A stretch of DNA of 64,000 nucleotides from positions 2,080,775-2,144,774 of the forward strand of contig NW_019091362.1 in NCBI RefSeq assembly GCF_001949145.1, in the 5' to 3' direction. Below, piece by piece: positions 1 to 15,100 of the stretch; positions within the stretch are counted from its first letter, which is position 1; each line of letters opens with the position of its first letter. The position numbers and the translations under genes were made by a program. The notes under the pieces were generated by a model. It did no database searches. It had not been told where the DNA came from and saw only the letters and a program-made list of their open reading frames with translations. The stretch is from Acanthaster planci (Eukaryota > Echinodermata > Asteroidea > Valvatida > Acanthasteridae).

Positions 1-3000
1 ACAGAAATCTTCATAGTGTCGAAACAGTAATGCTTGAAGTAAACTTACTATTGTACGTTGGGTAAAAATTGACCTGTATATAGCAATCAAGAAGCAGTGT
101 CCTGTTTGTCAGGTTGTGTTACTCTTGTTGAGTCTTTGTTCGTGGTGGTTTTCATTTTCACGTGTTTTAATCATTGGAAACCTCAAAATTGAGATACCTC
201 GAAGAACTTTGCGTTAAAACGAATAGGCCTGAAAGTCTGTATTTTGGTATTAGGGTGTTTTTGTTTTGGTATATCAGCCATTAGGTCGTATTAGGTCGTT
301 GTTTGGATAACCGGTGAAGCCTTCAATATAATTAGCTATAAAAACAATGTTAATGTTTAAAAGTGAATTTTGTAAATTATTTCAACAAAGTTTGATGTTC
401 TTCGGGCATACATTAATCAGTATCTACTCCAGCTAGTATGTGTTATATCATTGATCAACCCGGTATTTTGAAATTCAACGATTATCAACAAATTACTCGT
501 CGGAATGTATTAAGTTGAATTTTGCCATATACCAGACTCTGGGTATTTGTGTATTTTATTGTATTCTGTTACATTGAACATGTTGCCAAATGTACAGCAA
601 TTTTTCAAGAGCTACTTTGTAATGTAATGAAGCTATACAACTGAATTGTTTTAGGTTATAGTGCAATATCAGTGTATTATAATGTGTTCATATTTCAATT
701 TCCTAGATTTGAATATATTAACTGTAGATTTTACCGAAATATTTCAAAATGATAGCTGTTAAAGTATTCTGGAAGAAAAGGACTCTACATAAGAAATTCA
801 ATTTTCAAGCGTTATTACGTTTTTTGTAAGGGGACATGGAAGATCTACAGCACCACCGACGCCCGGCAGTATTGTTAACTCTGTTTAAAAGACCCTTTTT
901 ATTGTACAGTTGTCATTAATCATTATTTTAATGGTGGGTAGTCTTTGTATTGTAAGAAACGCGTGGAAGTATTCCATGATACAACAAGTTATTTTTAAGA
1001 TAAAAATTCCCTGGAATATAAAACTATTCTGAATTAGTTTGCCTTTTACATCCCGGAACTCTTAAGGATTCTTTGCCTGTACGTTGATGGTTTTCTCGAA
1101 TATGTAAGACCTGCAGTGCGTAGCACTCCTCGGTTATCTTCTTAAGCATGCGGTATAACTGTTCACAACCTTTAATTGGTATTTAATCGGTTGAAAATAA
1201 TGTGAACAAAGATAGCACTGTGACACTAACCTCCCTGCTAGTCGGTCATTCGTTGCTTTTCGGCATGGGCATTCGAAATATACATGCGTTACCTTGCGGT
1301 AATCAGTCATTTCATTTGACACATCTGAAAGTGTAGAGAGACATTCGAGTCCTTCATTGCATTTAATTCAGCTTATATTTTCCCAGGCCAATGCATATTA
1401 AGTTATTCGCAGTATTTTTGACCAGTTAAGAAACAGTTTAAAAGGGTCTTGTATGTGTTTGGAATCATTTAGTATCGAGCAGTGAACTCAGTATGCCGTT
1501 TATTTAAAGTTGGTATTTTTTTGTGTTTGCATTGCATAAACCTGTCATGTTCGTTAATACATGTATCTATGTTTATACAAGGATGAACTGTTAAACGCTT
1601 CAATCTATTTTTTAAAATGTACCATTACGGGAGCAGGCGAGAAGACTGCTTTAAATACGCATGGTAGGAAAACAAAGTTGTTGCTAGGTGGTGTTAAATG
1701 GAAACTGGTCTGAGAGAAAAATGCTTCAACTGTAGGATTAGGATTGCTCTGAAATTTAGTGAAGTGTTCTCTCTGTTGCTTCCTATCAAAGGCAAATTAC
1801 ATATTTCTATCTGTGATATGTTGTACGGTTACTCGATTCTAATGTGTAATTGAATATTGTGAATCCCAATTGCGCAAGTATAAACTGTTTTAAACAAGTA
1901 TTGTACATAGATGTTTTTATTTTTAGCGTAATTAAAACTTCCATATCTTACTGTGCAAGACTATAATTGTCGGTGTTGTGGTGTCAGAAGACTTGGTTTT
2001 CGCAAAGTCACTCTATAAATGTTGTTTGCTGATCATCTAGGCCTATAAATTTCTGTACTGGAGATCATGTGGATTATTTTGAGGAATGGAATTTTATATG
2101 CTACCCTATCAAAAAAGGAAATCCAAACTGAAAACTAGAAAAAAAGTTTTTCCATCTATTTTGTTCAAGTTCTTGCTTCCAGGCCATATTGACTTAGAAA
2201 GCCAACCACACACTTCGGGTTTTAGGGAAGGGGATGAGTGGGTGTATTTTTTTGACATGTTCTGTTGTGGAGGGAGGGAAATTGTCATTACGTTGAACTT
2301 CAAACGTTAAGGCTGACCAAAAAATCAGATTTCTGTCATCCCTATAAATTATGCATGAGTGTATCAACAGTTGACGATCTATGTGGATTTATGGCTATCG
2401 CTGCCTCCGTTTTGGTTTTGTTTACTTTTGTACCAATTGTAGCCTGGTGATCCCAACCTCTCGCACACACACGAGTACAGCAGTAGTCATGTGACTGGGG
2501 ACGCAGATTTTTGGGTTCCTTCTAAAAATTGAAAAACCAGCTTAATACCGCAATAAATCGCCCTGATCCCGATAATCTTTAGCCCCCCCCCCGCCCCTCA
2601 CCACCCCTGACCCTTCAACTGTCATTCACGATCGCTGGTTCAATGATCAAACCACCGTGAAGAAACAAGTCCCAACTCTTCGAGTTTGCGCCGGCCACTT
2701 TTTTTAGGACAAGAGTGTTTTGTTTTAATACATGCGGGGCGAAGAATTGAAACGAGTGGGCCAGTGCGGCGGAAGCTGCGCAGATCAATACATCGATTCA
2801 TGCATCCTCGCAACCCAAATATTTCCATGAGCCTTTTTTTCCCCTTACCCAAGCCAGTATTTAACACGCATATGATAACCTAAGTGCGGGGCATCCATCA
2901 ACCCCAGAGGAACCTGTCACGCGCGTTTCTCATCTCAAAGTCAGTGACAGGTGAAGAATTTGGGCGGTGGAAAATGCTTAGCCTAATTAAGCGGGCGGGA

Positions 3001-3150
3001 GGCGTTGTCTTGTTTGCTTTGACAGCGAAAAGACGGCAAACTCAATGCGCCCAGCGCTAATCACAGTTTGATGAATGAGATGGCCTGTTGCATGGGAGCT
3101 ACAGACGCAGCGGTCCTCCAGGATCAAGACTAAACACGACAAGTTTTTTT
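1..3150. other. Non-coding AT-rich stretch, possible 3' UTR of an off-window gene
   Basis: No ORF here looks like a conserved protein. The first 2.1 kb is T-rich on the + strand and has two matches to the Pumilio site TGTANATA (75-82 and 1902-1909), which would fit the long 3' UTR of a gene upstream of the window, but this is only a guess. A run of ten C's lies at 2583-2592. A 31-codon ATG ORF with a hydrophobic C-terminus (2355-2450) is discussed under findings. Confidence 0.3.
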
Positions 3151-3182
3151 TCTTCTGCTTCTTCTTCTTCTTCTTCTTCTTT
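3151..3182. repeat. (CTT)n microsatellite
   Basis: About ten copies of the trinucleotide CTT/TTC, interrupted once by a G, preceded by a short T run. It produces the poly-Ser/poly-Phe and poly-Lys tracts seen in conceptual translations of this spot, which are therefore not genes. Confidence 0.9.
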
Positions 3183-6100
3183 ACGAATGTTTGTACACGT
3201 CTGCATGGTACTTCCCTCGTCATGTCGCAAAGAACCGTACCAAATTTCCCTACATTATGATGGTCTTTACTGCAATGGTGATTCCCTCAGCAATAAAGGT
3301 AAATATCAACAGCTATTCTCCAAAAGAATGTCTTTTTTTCATCTCACTTCATAATTATTATTCCACGGGTGTCAATTTGGGCTCTTTGTTTCTCTTAGTC
3401 TGACCAAAAAGGTTTACTCACCAAATAAACCCAACCCCGGAAAGATTCATATTTCAAGCGAGCGAATTTGACGTCGAAAACATTTTCAGGGAATTCGCAA
3501 GATCTGACATTCGTTCAGCTTCAGCGAATCCGCAGCACGAAATATGTGATCTTATGTCATGATTCACGATTTGCACTCGTGTTCATTTTGGCGCTAATTA
3601 CGGACTGCTCGTTTTTCTGTTGGATGATTTTACCGGAACGCGTCGCTACAATATGCCACTCGTCTACGCGCTACATTAAAACAGGAAGTGCTGTGGCCAC
3701 GTTTTGACCACCTGTCGCACTTAAAACAGGCAGGTAGGCCTACTCTGGGTCTGTCGACTCAATCTTATTAAGGAGACTTCCAGATTCGATTGTTTAGTGT
3801 TCTTTACCGATGAGGTGATGAAATCTGCCGGGATGCAATGAAATTGGATTTTTTTTTTCAATCTCTACATATGCTTATGCATAAGTATATCAGCATTTAA
3901 AATTATCAAGTGATTTACCAATAGAATAAATGCTTATAATCAAACCGGAGGAATGCATACAAGTTTACAAACGTGTAAAAGACGCCATTAAAGGTCCGTA
4001 AAATCGAATGTCGTCCTAAGGAGTCCCACAGGGATACATAAAGGAAGCCGTTCATGTCGATAACTTTTCAGAATTTCCAGAATGTGTATATTTTCAAGGC
4101 ATACCATAGACATAAGGCTTTCCTTTTGTCTCGTCCATGATTCTTTTCGGAGGTATGCCTTTGAAAGGGCAAGCCCGCTATAACCAGGTTTTCCCGCCAT
4201 TCGAGATGTATTTAATTTGTTTAGAGCGTTTACACGATCCAATGAAGCGCACCAAGACTAGTGAACAGCAATATAATAACGACATATCAATCAAGTGCCC
4301 CAGGGTGACGGGGCAAGGGAGTGAAATTTCAGCGGAGATATTTCAGGTTTCCGTGAATTTGCTGTTCCCGTCTGTGACTCTGCCGTCGGTGCTAGGAGGA
4401 GTAATAATAGTACCTTTCCCGTCCAAAAAAAGCGTTTTCTCACCTTATTTTACAGTGAGCCAGATTCAACAGATATATTATACATTTTTGGTAGGTTTGT
4501 GATATTCTTCAGGAAAATATTTTACTAACACTTTGACAGCAAAGTGCCCTCTGTATATTGAAATAATCTCGCTTTTAGGAAAGAACATTTTAATCAACTG
4601 ATATATTTTGAGCATTTGATTGATCTACTAAAAATTTTAAGTTGTTTTATCCCATGCGCATCTGGATATATTTTTATCAAAATGAGATTTTCCTTTCAGT
4701 ACTAAGTACGAAATACCCACTGAATGAAAAGGCATACTGATTGAAATTTCCGCATTGTTCGTAAACTGACCAAAACGCTGCAGTGTAATTGGAACACCTA
4801 CTGTAGTGTAAGCCGCTGCATTGTTAGATGCGTGTTGATGAAAAAATGCATTTTATTTACCAACATGCGCTTTTAAATGACCTAAAGTATACAGATGTTG
4901 TCAAGTATGATTTTCTGGTAAAATTAAGATAATCCTGGTTTTTATTGTATTTAGTTTAATTTTTGCCCTTGAAACCATGCGCCGAACACAAACGTTTTTG
5001 TTGACCAACAGTGACATCTAAAAATACTAATCTAACGGCCTGAAAAGTCTGAGAATGTTTTCATATTATTAAGTAGGTCATCGTCGATGATTAGTCATTA
5101 ATCTAATAAAGGTCATTATAAATTTAAAATTGCTTGTTTTAAATTATTATAGACACAGTGATTAAGGAATGCGCCCAGTGAGTGAGATCATTAATTCAGG
5201 TGATAAGAGGCTTCCAAGTAGCATGAATAGATTAGTTATATTGTTTCTTCTGTTCTTCCTAGACGTTAGGGAGGCAAGTGATGTATTGATGGAGGAAGAA
5301 GAGGAGACAGAGCCCCTGGGTACGGAATGAGGCAAGCTTGCATTCGACCTGGTTTTTATGGCAAAGATTCGATGGAATCGCAGAGTCTCGGGGACAAAAG
5401 AGAAGAACTATGCCCAAGGACAAAAATTAGTCAACTTCATTACCAATAGTCAAGAGGTAACACCGATGAGTTGTTTTTGTAATGAGAAGGGAAAAAAAAG
5501 ATCTTGCATGAAATCACGTTGGTGTGGTGAAGCGTGCGTTGTTGCTGGTAGCAAGTTTCCGCGGCTGTGCCATCGACCTCTGTAGCAAGAAGAACAAGAA
5601 CATGATGGTCCTTTGTTGTGTAAAGTAGGGTTTAAGCAGTGGTGTGATTTCTTTCACTCGAATAATGGACTGATTAAAATGGCCTTCATTTCAATGTCTT
5701 TTTTCATTCATATCAGGTCATAGGCGAAAGATAGGTAGAGAAGTAAACCAGTGTTTAACTAAGAAGAATCATCTCTCACCACAAGATGATAATTTGCTTC
5801 CAATTAAGCTTCAAATTTATTACACCCTGGGCCCCCTAGCTCAGAATTTTGAATCACTTTCCCACAATTGTTCTTTTACAATGTCAGGTTGGAAACCTCT
5901 GAACATGAAGTTTATTACATACTTAGGAGTCATGCATGTGACCTGTTTCAAACCACGAGGGCTATTTTGTCATCTGTTAACTCTATTAAACACAGAAATA
6001 AATAAAAAATAGGATATTGAAAAAATTACGGGGATAGGGAACATGTCCCCTACGCCTGGGATCAACCCCTACGGAAGGGAATCCACTCTGCCCGTACATT

Positions 6101-9100
6101 CAGTAGCTCTATAGTATTTAGCGAAGTCAGGGCAGATTTTCGGGGGAATGTGGGCCCAACGATGGCCCATGATGCCTCTGAGATTATGTCAAAGATGTCT
6201 CTCCTGTCACTGTTTCGTCAGGTTCGGGAGCTGCATGTGGCGTGCTCATTACGAGTAACCGGCCACAGAACTTCCATTGAGGCCATGAGAGCCGGCAAAA
6301 AAGCTGCAGAAGAGCTTCCCCTTTTTCAAGATTTCCCGGATTCCCTGCATTTCTTTCCTAACACGAATCGACAGTTAACGCTGCTTCGTAGGTTGATACA
6401 GGTTTGCTTTGCATTGTGTCATCCGAATGCAGTTGTCCTCAGACACTGAAGAACCAGACTCACACCAAGCATCTTTATTATAGGAACCTGACTTAGTAAA
6501 GCCTTGAATACAGACAGAATCGAACACTAGCGAGATATTAAGAAGTCATTGGGTAAGCTTTTCGTTTATTAATAATTAATTGGTTCCGTTAATTTGCACC
6601 CAGCTTTTATATGCATTTTCCCAGATTACTACAGGCAGGCTGCAAATTCGGAGCTTGACTTTCTCAAATTCTGTATCTTTTATATGGTCAAGTTGTGCTG
6701 TAACGGTGCTGTGGTGGAATTCCTTCCCAGTACCGTTTTATTTGCGAAATAGTGCACGAATTTGTTGTAAACAACGCCAGTAAACATGGACAGCAGAGAC
6801 TCAATTCCTCGATTTGTTCGTTTATCAAAAGTATAAAATGAGGCCCTTACCCAACAAACTAGATTCTGAGCATACGTATTCTGTACAGAATACATAGCAA
6901 AGATCTCAAAGTTCCTGAGGACGCATGGCGTCAACACAAAATTATCTTCTCACTTTGTCATTAATGTCTCAACTCGCTTTAGGATATCTTCCAAAGCCAT
7001 GGTCGGCAATATTAGCAGCGGTACTTTTTTCTCGAGTAAAGTTATTGGTCATAATTCCAGTGGTTTCTTTTTTCAGTTTTAAGGTGACTTGCCCCTAGGT
7101 GTCAATCGAGCAAGACATGGAAAGAACAACCAAATTGAAAGTTTACCATCCTCCGGTCTAACATGGACTCGCTTCCCGAAATGTTGTTGTGTGGAAGTGC
7201 TGGACGCAAGACTCCCTTGCAACGAAAATATCCCTCCCCGGCCGGCTCTAGAGAAAGCGATAAGAAGTACGATGGCTAGTATGAGAGTCAATATTCACGC
7301 CTTTCTTCGCGTTTTAGTTCTGACAGGTTCATTGGCTTTTTCTCTCCCCCGTCGCGGGAAGTCTGTGCAGTTGACAGAGGGGCCAATAACGAAATGAACA
7401 GTCGCAATATATTGGGAGGTCCGTCGGCTGCATGGGCTCTAACCGCTGGTTATTTATTTTGCTCGAACGAACAGCCACTGATTGTTTCTGCTGGTAGAGA
7501 CGCGTTATTGGTTATTTCGCCATTTTTTTCCTCACTTAGTCCCTTGTCATACCTCCCTGAACATTCTAATTGCCACCTTTCACTGGACTGTTTATTTTAA
7601 GTGAGTTAAATATGCACCGCTGATTGTCTGAAATGTTTATTTTCTCGCTGGAACATGTTCGTGTCCGTGGAAAAAATGATTTTTCACCTTGCAATTTCTT
7701 TTAAATTTTTACAACTTGATACGCAACATACATTTTATTGTTTTAATTCAATCTTTTTTGACAGTCTGAAGTTTAAATTTCTCTTCGTACACTAAATCCT
7801 TTCAAGTTTATAGGTACAACAGTTCGCTTTTTTGGTCATCATTTTCAGGACAGTGTTATTCAATCTAACGTTATTATACTGATCCATAGGAGCATATGTC
7901 TTCAGTTTTAACAATATTCAAGGAGCTTTAACGGGCGTGAAGTGTGAAGCGTACGTACACTGAAGTGTGGAGTATACATCACGTATCATTCGTTTCGGAA
8001 GAAAAAGCAAATCAAGAAACATCTTATATTAATGTGTTCCTTCACTTTCTCGTCTGCTCTCCTGTCTTTGTTGCTGCGTCTCCCTATGTGCTATGCCCTT
8101 GAGAGTCTGATCCAATATAGGGAGATGATTCCGCGTCTATGTCAACGAAGGAAAAGTGCAAGAGCAGAGAGGGCCGAATATGATACAGTCGATAGTTTGC
8201 GAACAACCAAACAAGGATTGAGAACAAGCAAACAGGTGGACAAAGCGTCCACGCAGGGCGGGTAAAGAGAGAGGAAAGGCTAACAAACATGACCACTGTT
8301 TGAGCAGGGAGGAAAAATGACAGAGTGGAAGCCACTCCCATCGCCCACATCTTTCCTTCTCCATTTCATCCAGTATGGATCTCAAACACACATACATACA
8401 TACCTACTTACCTCGGCTGCATTCCACCTCTGTGTACTGTACTAGCATCATTTACATGTATACATCCCCTAGTCTCGTCAAAAAGCGCGGTAATGCAGCG
8501 CAGGTCAAATTTGGCCGACCTCTATACCCCTCTTTCCAGTCTAACTTTGTTAGGAGTTGAAACGTGACCGGGCAATGTCGGGTAAATCAACACCAGTAAC
8601 AACCCGAGATAAATACATATATTTTTTTTCTATTCGTTTTTCCTCCCTTGAAGATGGTGTGCTTAACTTTTGCCGATGCTTATTTGCGATCGTGCCGTTG
8701 CTGTACGCCATTCAAGAACGTTCCCTTTTTATATGGCATCATTCCATGTGTGTCACGTTCAATATATTTCTTACCAAAAAATGATTACTCCATTGTAGGT
8801 CCAAAATTTTTGTGTTCAAATGTTTATCGTCTTATCTTCTATTTTTGTGTTCCGCATGCTACACATCTAGGCCTACATAAAAAGAAATAGCTTTGACATG
8901 TCTTCTGCTCTCCCCAAAAAATCAACAGAACAATTTATCAATGTTAGATCTGAGACTAAAAATGCAAATAAATTAGGACGATACTAGAAATCAGCAAGAT
9001 GGATGTCGATGGCAAAGTCCTGCAGCGTTTCAGCCATCGAGACTCGCACGGCATCATTGCCGGCCATTCAAGTGGCCCACCAGTGGCCGAGGCCTTCTGA

Positions 9101-12100
9101 AGACGCTCACTCGGGTGGTTGTCAATTCTCAGCCGGTAGATTTAATCCAATAAGACCGGGGCAGATGGCGGTATCAAATTCTTGACAAGAAGTCGAAGCT
9201 TGGGCGGCCCCGCGCCTTGTTGCCACCGCTCGCCTCGACTATCTATCATCACCTCCGTGAAGCGTTATTTCGAGAGGGGCAAAGTCTCCAGCTAAGGGAA
9301 ACAATATGCACCGTAACATTCCAAGTTACCTGGGAAGCCTTGAACGAAACGTCAAGTTAAAACCAAACGACACAGGAGTAATGAAAATTAATCAAAACGG
9401 ATTGAGCCATTTCGTCAAACAATTTCATTAGAACTAGAGAAAGAAATTGCTTTCTGTGGACTATTAATTTTGTTACTTCAAAATCCTACAGGCTGGTGAC
9501 ACTGGCAGTTTATCTAACTAAATGTTAGCTAGCGATTGGAAAAACGTCAATGGGCAGGTTCCATAGTGATTAAAGACAAAGGCTCTGTGGTTTCTTTTTT
9601 TCTTTTTTCGGAAACATGATATTTGAACCAACGAACATTAGTGAGCCTGATTTGATTTTACTATTTTTGTGTCGAAGGTAAGCTAGATATTGAAGCACTA
9701 GGACCACGCCGGATTCAACAGAATGCAGGCAAGGATTTGAGGTTACAAACGCGCCACGAATGGGGGTGATCACAATGTTGCCAATGTCACATCAAGAGCA
9801 ATTGCGTTGAATCTTCAAACACTGCCAAACGTCACGTTCCGTCAATCTCGTAAGCAGATGTGACGTCCTCGGGCCGCTTTAGGGTCTCGGGAATCAGACA
9901 ATTTCTGCCTAACTTCTGGCCGCGTCCCGTCGAGGATGATCCCCACGGGTATAGGAGAGATCTCGCACCATCTGTGTTATCCACAAGTTGCATCAAAACA
10001 AGTCGAGTGCAGCGTCATTCTATCACAGTCTGTTTCCTGTTTGTGGGCATTTTTAAAGTAGTTGTTGCCCGATGTGGCGTCGACTTGATATTTCGTTGTC
10101 ATGCTAATTCGCTTTCCTATATCTTGGCTCGTCATTATAAAGTCATTAGGTTGGAATATGTTGATAAGAAAAATTTCAAGGAAACGTACCCAAATCATGT
10201 GTTAATAATTCAGATATCGACAACACATAGCGGTGGACATGACAGCAAGTCGGTTTTTGCACTTCCATGTTAAGTCTACTGTCACAAATCAAGTTACGTT
10301 CTATTTCTTCACTTGTAATATGCAAGGCATCAGCTTATGAAGTACGAGATTTGGACCCTGGCAGACATGGCAGCATGTCATTTTTTGTAAGTCAAAGTCA
10401 CAAGAAGAGTGAATTGAGTCCAACTCAAGTCCAATTATCACGAAGTCAGCAACTCTGCACAAAAAGTACCGCTGAAGTGCTCAAATTCAGTTCAGTAAAT
10501 TTGCACACAAAGATTATCCTTAGAATAACAGCTAACAGGGATTTCCCTTACAACCTTGTTTTCTAGGATGTTCCTATCATAAAAAGAAGAAGAAAACACG
10601 TTTTGCCTAAAACTTCAGAATCTTTCAATTTTTTATTTTTCCCCTGCAATAGTTTCGCCAAAAGCACAAAATTAAAGGTGGTGAACACCTTAGGTAACGT
10701 CCCGAAAATCGGACTACCGTATAATCCCTGGTTACTACGAACGCCCTATACTTCATAGATTTTACGGAAGATAAATCACAAGATCTTCGATTTAAACGTT
10801 GAAAGTGCCGCGCTGTGTTTCTCGATTTTTTACAAAGTAGCTGACTCAACATGAAAAGTCAGTGAAATGTAAGTTGCAGTGAATATTACACACCGTAATC
10901 AGCCAATCTTGTAACATTACGACCAAAAGAACAATGGTGTACACACATTTAAGTGTGATCTCACTCAAGAAAGTATCGATTTGCGGGAGCACTGTTTATC
11001 AGATATTGCTGGTAAAAACCATCGATGGCCGGTAATTATATCTGCGTTTACAGGCTAAGCTGGTTGTTACAGGGACAGGTTGTTGACTCGCTCATTTCTT
11101 GCAAGCAAAGCGACCGAGGAAATTCTGAGCATGATCACCATTTGTTCCTGACATGATAATGTCTCTATTGCAGCTAGGCCTAAAGCAGGGCTTCCATGAG
11201 AGTCCTTCCTAATAAACAGTTATCGTGTGCCCGAATTGCTACACGCATGCCTTGGGCTTTTTCAGATCACCAAAACAAATTTTTTGATTGTTCATTTATG
11301 TTTATTTCACTTTAACATTTACTTGCACCCGATCCGACTACCAACCGCTGCTTATAAGTGAGGCCTGTTCAGCAAAATAGCCATGCAATAACTGTGATGC
11401 TAATATATTATCGTATGATGCAATACAGTAGGCAAACTTATAATTGAGGCTGGTCAGCGTTACGAAAGTTTGCATGCAGAAGGCTTACACGTTTTCTTTC
11501 CTCAAGTGTATTTCGATTATCCGTCCGTTTCATTAGATGGACCCTCTTAACCATCATACAAAAGACGTGGACTGTTACAATTATATTCATAATATGAAAA
11601 CCTGGACGAGAAGTTGTATCTTTCAACTTGATATACCTAAGAATTATCGGCCAAGTATATCTCACTGTACCCAACCCTGTGAAATGAGACTTTCAGTGCA
11701 TTCAGTGCATTTACTCGTTTTCAGATGCAAAAGACAGAATATTTCAAACTTTTCAGTTTGCTTTTCGAGGCATTTTGTGATCGAGATGTTGACAGTTCGC
11801 ACTGAGTTTTCCAGAACGTAGTTCAAGCCAATATCTTAAAAGGAAATCTGGCAACAAATAGCCCATTGTTATTAGTTTGGATTACATTTTAATCATCCAA
11901 AATGTGCAACCAAATGTGCACTCATCAAAGCATGCTAAGGAAATATTCAAGATGGCTGATTGCAAGGTATGATCCGTCCTACATTTGCTGTTACAAATGT
12001 AAAATGAGAGAAAAGGTTAGAATAGAGTTGCGAGGATTACAGTTCTCAGTCTCCTCCCTGGCGAAAAAAAAATCGATCTTGGCGATGTTCCCACTGTTTG

Positions 12101-15100
12101 GTTTGGTTTATGCGATGCGAACATACGATGTGAAAGATGAGAGCAACTTTCCTCACTAGAGAAAAATTTTCATTTGGGTGTTAGAAGTTCCAACTTATCG
12201 ATGAATGATTTTAATCTATTCCCATGTGATTTGCTAAAAAGGTGGCTTCCCGTTGAGCATATCATTATGTTACAACTTGATGAGAGGCACAGATAATACA
12301 ACCATATGGGTAAACCAAAAATACATCAAAGCTATCCGTGGCCCTAAGCGGTAAATTGAGGAGTTTCTGGCCCACCCAAGGGTGTACATTTATTCAGAGT
12401 CGCACCTTTCTTGAGTGACACGGATGAGGAGATTCTACAATCTCCGTCCCAGGCAAGGTAACAGGATATTCAATGCTTTCTTAAGCCGGTAAATGAATGG
12501 CCAAGAAAAACAGACGGGAGGATGGCAGAACAATAAGACTGCTCGGGGGTAAACTTGATAGAATGCCCGGGACGAAGGGGGGGTCGACAAAGGAGATCTG
12601 GGGCGCTAGGCTGGGTGAAAGGGAAACTCCAATATAATCCCGCGGAGAAACAGACAGTTGGCACTTTTTCTCTTGTCCGCAGTCGCGCGGGGTTTTGTAT
12701 TTCGGACCAATATTTGAAGGAAACACTATACATATACTTGCTATCTTCGCCAAAGGCTTCGGTGTTGCGGGTGGCAATGTTCTCGGATGTTTCCCACTTC
12801 AGGAGTTCAACTTGTCGCGATTATCCCCTTTCTGACACTTTCGGAAATTGTTCAGTGTCATTTTGAAAAGTTCGATTTTATCATATTTGTCACTGTACAA
12901 CAGACTTCGGTGTGCTTAACCATCTTGTATCGTCGTCTTTCTTTTGTTTGTCAATCAAGACGAATTACATCTGCGTGAGTGATGCATCTTTACAATTGTC
13001 TCATTAGGCCCCGTCGCGACTCGTCTGCCAAGTCGCCTATAGATCCCCGCGCTAACTAGCTGTGGGACGTCCTTGCGCTCAGAGTACACGTTGGTTTAAT
13101 CATTCCTCTAAATGGAATCATTGGCATTCATGTAGAGTTAGACCTGCATTACTCCAAATGCTCCAGCATGACTTCTAATTCCTTTTTGCCTTAGCAATTC
13201 GGCGTTTAGTGTCTCCTCGTCCGGTTCACTGTGGGCCAGACAGATGGACGTCTTGGTTTGGAGGGCATGTCGTAGGTTACACGAGAGCGACTACGGGTCT
13301 CCGACCGGATGCCCCAGTTTTTTTCCCTCTTCGGGGATGGTCTTAATTGGCGTTGTATCCATCAGTGTCGGTTGGCCACGTCCAGACAACAGCTATAAAA
13401 GTGCTGTGGGGAATGGGTAATGCTAGCATTTCATGCATTTTATCAGGCAAAGCGGGGGAAATTTCCCACGGCTGTCGTTTTTATCAGCAGAAACAAGGCT
13501 TGCGCTAAACATGTTGCGGAATAGAGGCTGCTTTTGTTACTTGGGAAACTGATTTAAAAATTTCGAATTTATACTGAATGCCAATTCGTTGACTAAATAA
13601 GTGAGTCGTGAATCCTTTAGTTTTTAGTTAGCAGAATAAAACAAGCCACTTTTTACCTTATTGATTGCACTATTCGCCGAAGGTTCTTCCGAGAATTTAT
13701 ATTGCAAATTATGATTGGTCAGTTATAAGCTTTAAAACTGTTCAATTAGAAAGTGATCATACAATTCCAGCCACTGAATATGGCTCAAGAATTGTGGGTT
13801 TTTTCCGAAACGATAACTTTCAGTAATGAATAGGACTCTGAGCAAAATCCAAATAAAACATCGATCTATATCGCCTCTTGAAACCAACCTGAGCTCTGTA
13901 TTTATTGCACCGTGAAGCACCGTCGAGTGTTAACCAACCTATGAACCTAGATGCCCAAAATGATCGAATTGAAATGAAGGCTAAACGCGCCATCTGAACT
14001 GGATCGCTGGTCGGGTTTTATCGTCCATGTACAGCCCGGCTGCTCTGTCCGCCACCCGAAGGGAAATCTTCATGAGAGGTCCTCCACTGTTCCGCGATGA
14101 GGCACTTGATGAGCAGTCAAACGGCTGTTGATTCCCCAGAGGGGCAGAGCAGGAACCTAACACGGTCCGCTGCCGAAGTTGCACCGGCGATTCCGCCAGA
14201 TGGGAAAATATGGGCCGCCCGCCTGTCTTCTAATTTGGAGCAATAGGCACAATTTCATTATCTTGGCGTCTCCAGTGAACACATGCAACAGCTGATAAAA
14301 GGGATAATTAGATCTCTTTCTTTTAATAACGGGTCCATTAGATAAGCTCTTTCCCAGTGCAAGGGCATTTGAAATGCAAATGAGTGCGAAGACATTTTGC
14401 GTCAGTTTTCTACCACAAGCAGGAACTGAGACACGAGTACGTGTAACTTCGCCTAAAACGTTACAGCCTTCCACAAATGCTGAAATCATATTTAAAACTG
14501 CTATTGTTAGATTTACATAGAACCAATACAAGTGAACAAAAAAACGTGCAATTTGGCTTACACCGCGCGCGCAATTTGGAGTTAAAACAGTGATCAAAAT
14601 TACAAATAGGGCCTACAAAACTACGAAAAGCATCTGGAATGATCATCCAGAAAACGTACCACATAATTATGATGTGTAAGTTACTTCCGCATCTGCTTGA
14701 AAACATCTGCTTCAATCGCCTTGCTCAGTGAGCAGTCTATATCCCCCCTTAAAGTGCGATGTAAAAAAAAAAATATGTTGAACAGGATGCAGTACGCCCA
14801 GTGGATTATTAGTAGCTGCATATGTCACATATTACATTTCAAGGTGAATCCAAGGTTCTGCAGGGTATTGTACTGTAACATGACTGTTGCTAAATAAATT
14901 TGGGCACAAATTGTTTGAAAGCCATCGAAGGTCTTCTGTGTATCTTCATTACTTTTCCTTTGTGCTGTTGCAAACCCATCGATCATCCTGTTTCGCCGTT
15001 TTTTTTTCTTTTTCTTAAGATGCCGCCAATTCCCTATTCTTCAATTTCCTCAGGTATCGCGTTTCATTCTTAATTCCAAACTCCAGTTGCTGAGTCACTT

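Noticed and set aside
3075-3260. Poly-Phe / poly-Ser / poly-Lys ORFs
   Set aside because: Created by the CTT microsatellite read in different frames.
4137-4502. 121-codon ATG ORF
   Set aside because: Composition drifts, no family is known and no splice or promoter context. Not strong enough to annotate.
6150-6449. 99-codon + strand ORF with protein-like composition
   Set aside because: Starts at GTG and no homology is recognised.
9860-10273. 137-codon + strand ORF
   Set aside because: Starts at GTG, has no recognisable domain, and no splice context supports it.
14157-14597. 146-codon minus-strand ORF, among the longest
   Set aside because: Starts at TTG, overlaps another long frame, and resembles no family. 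Likely chance.
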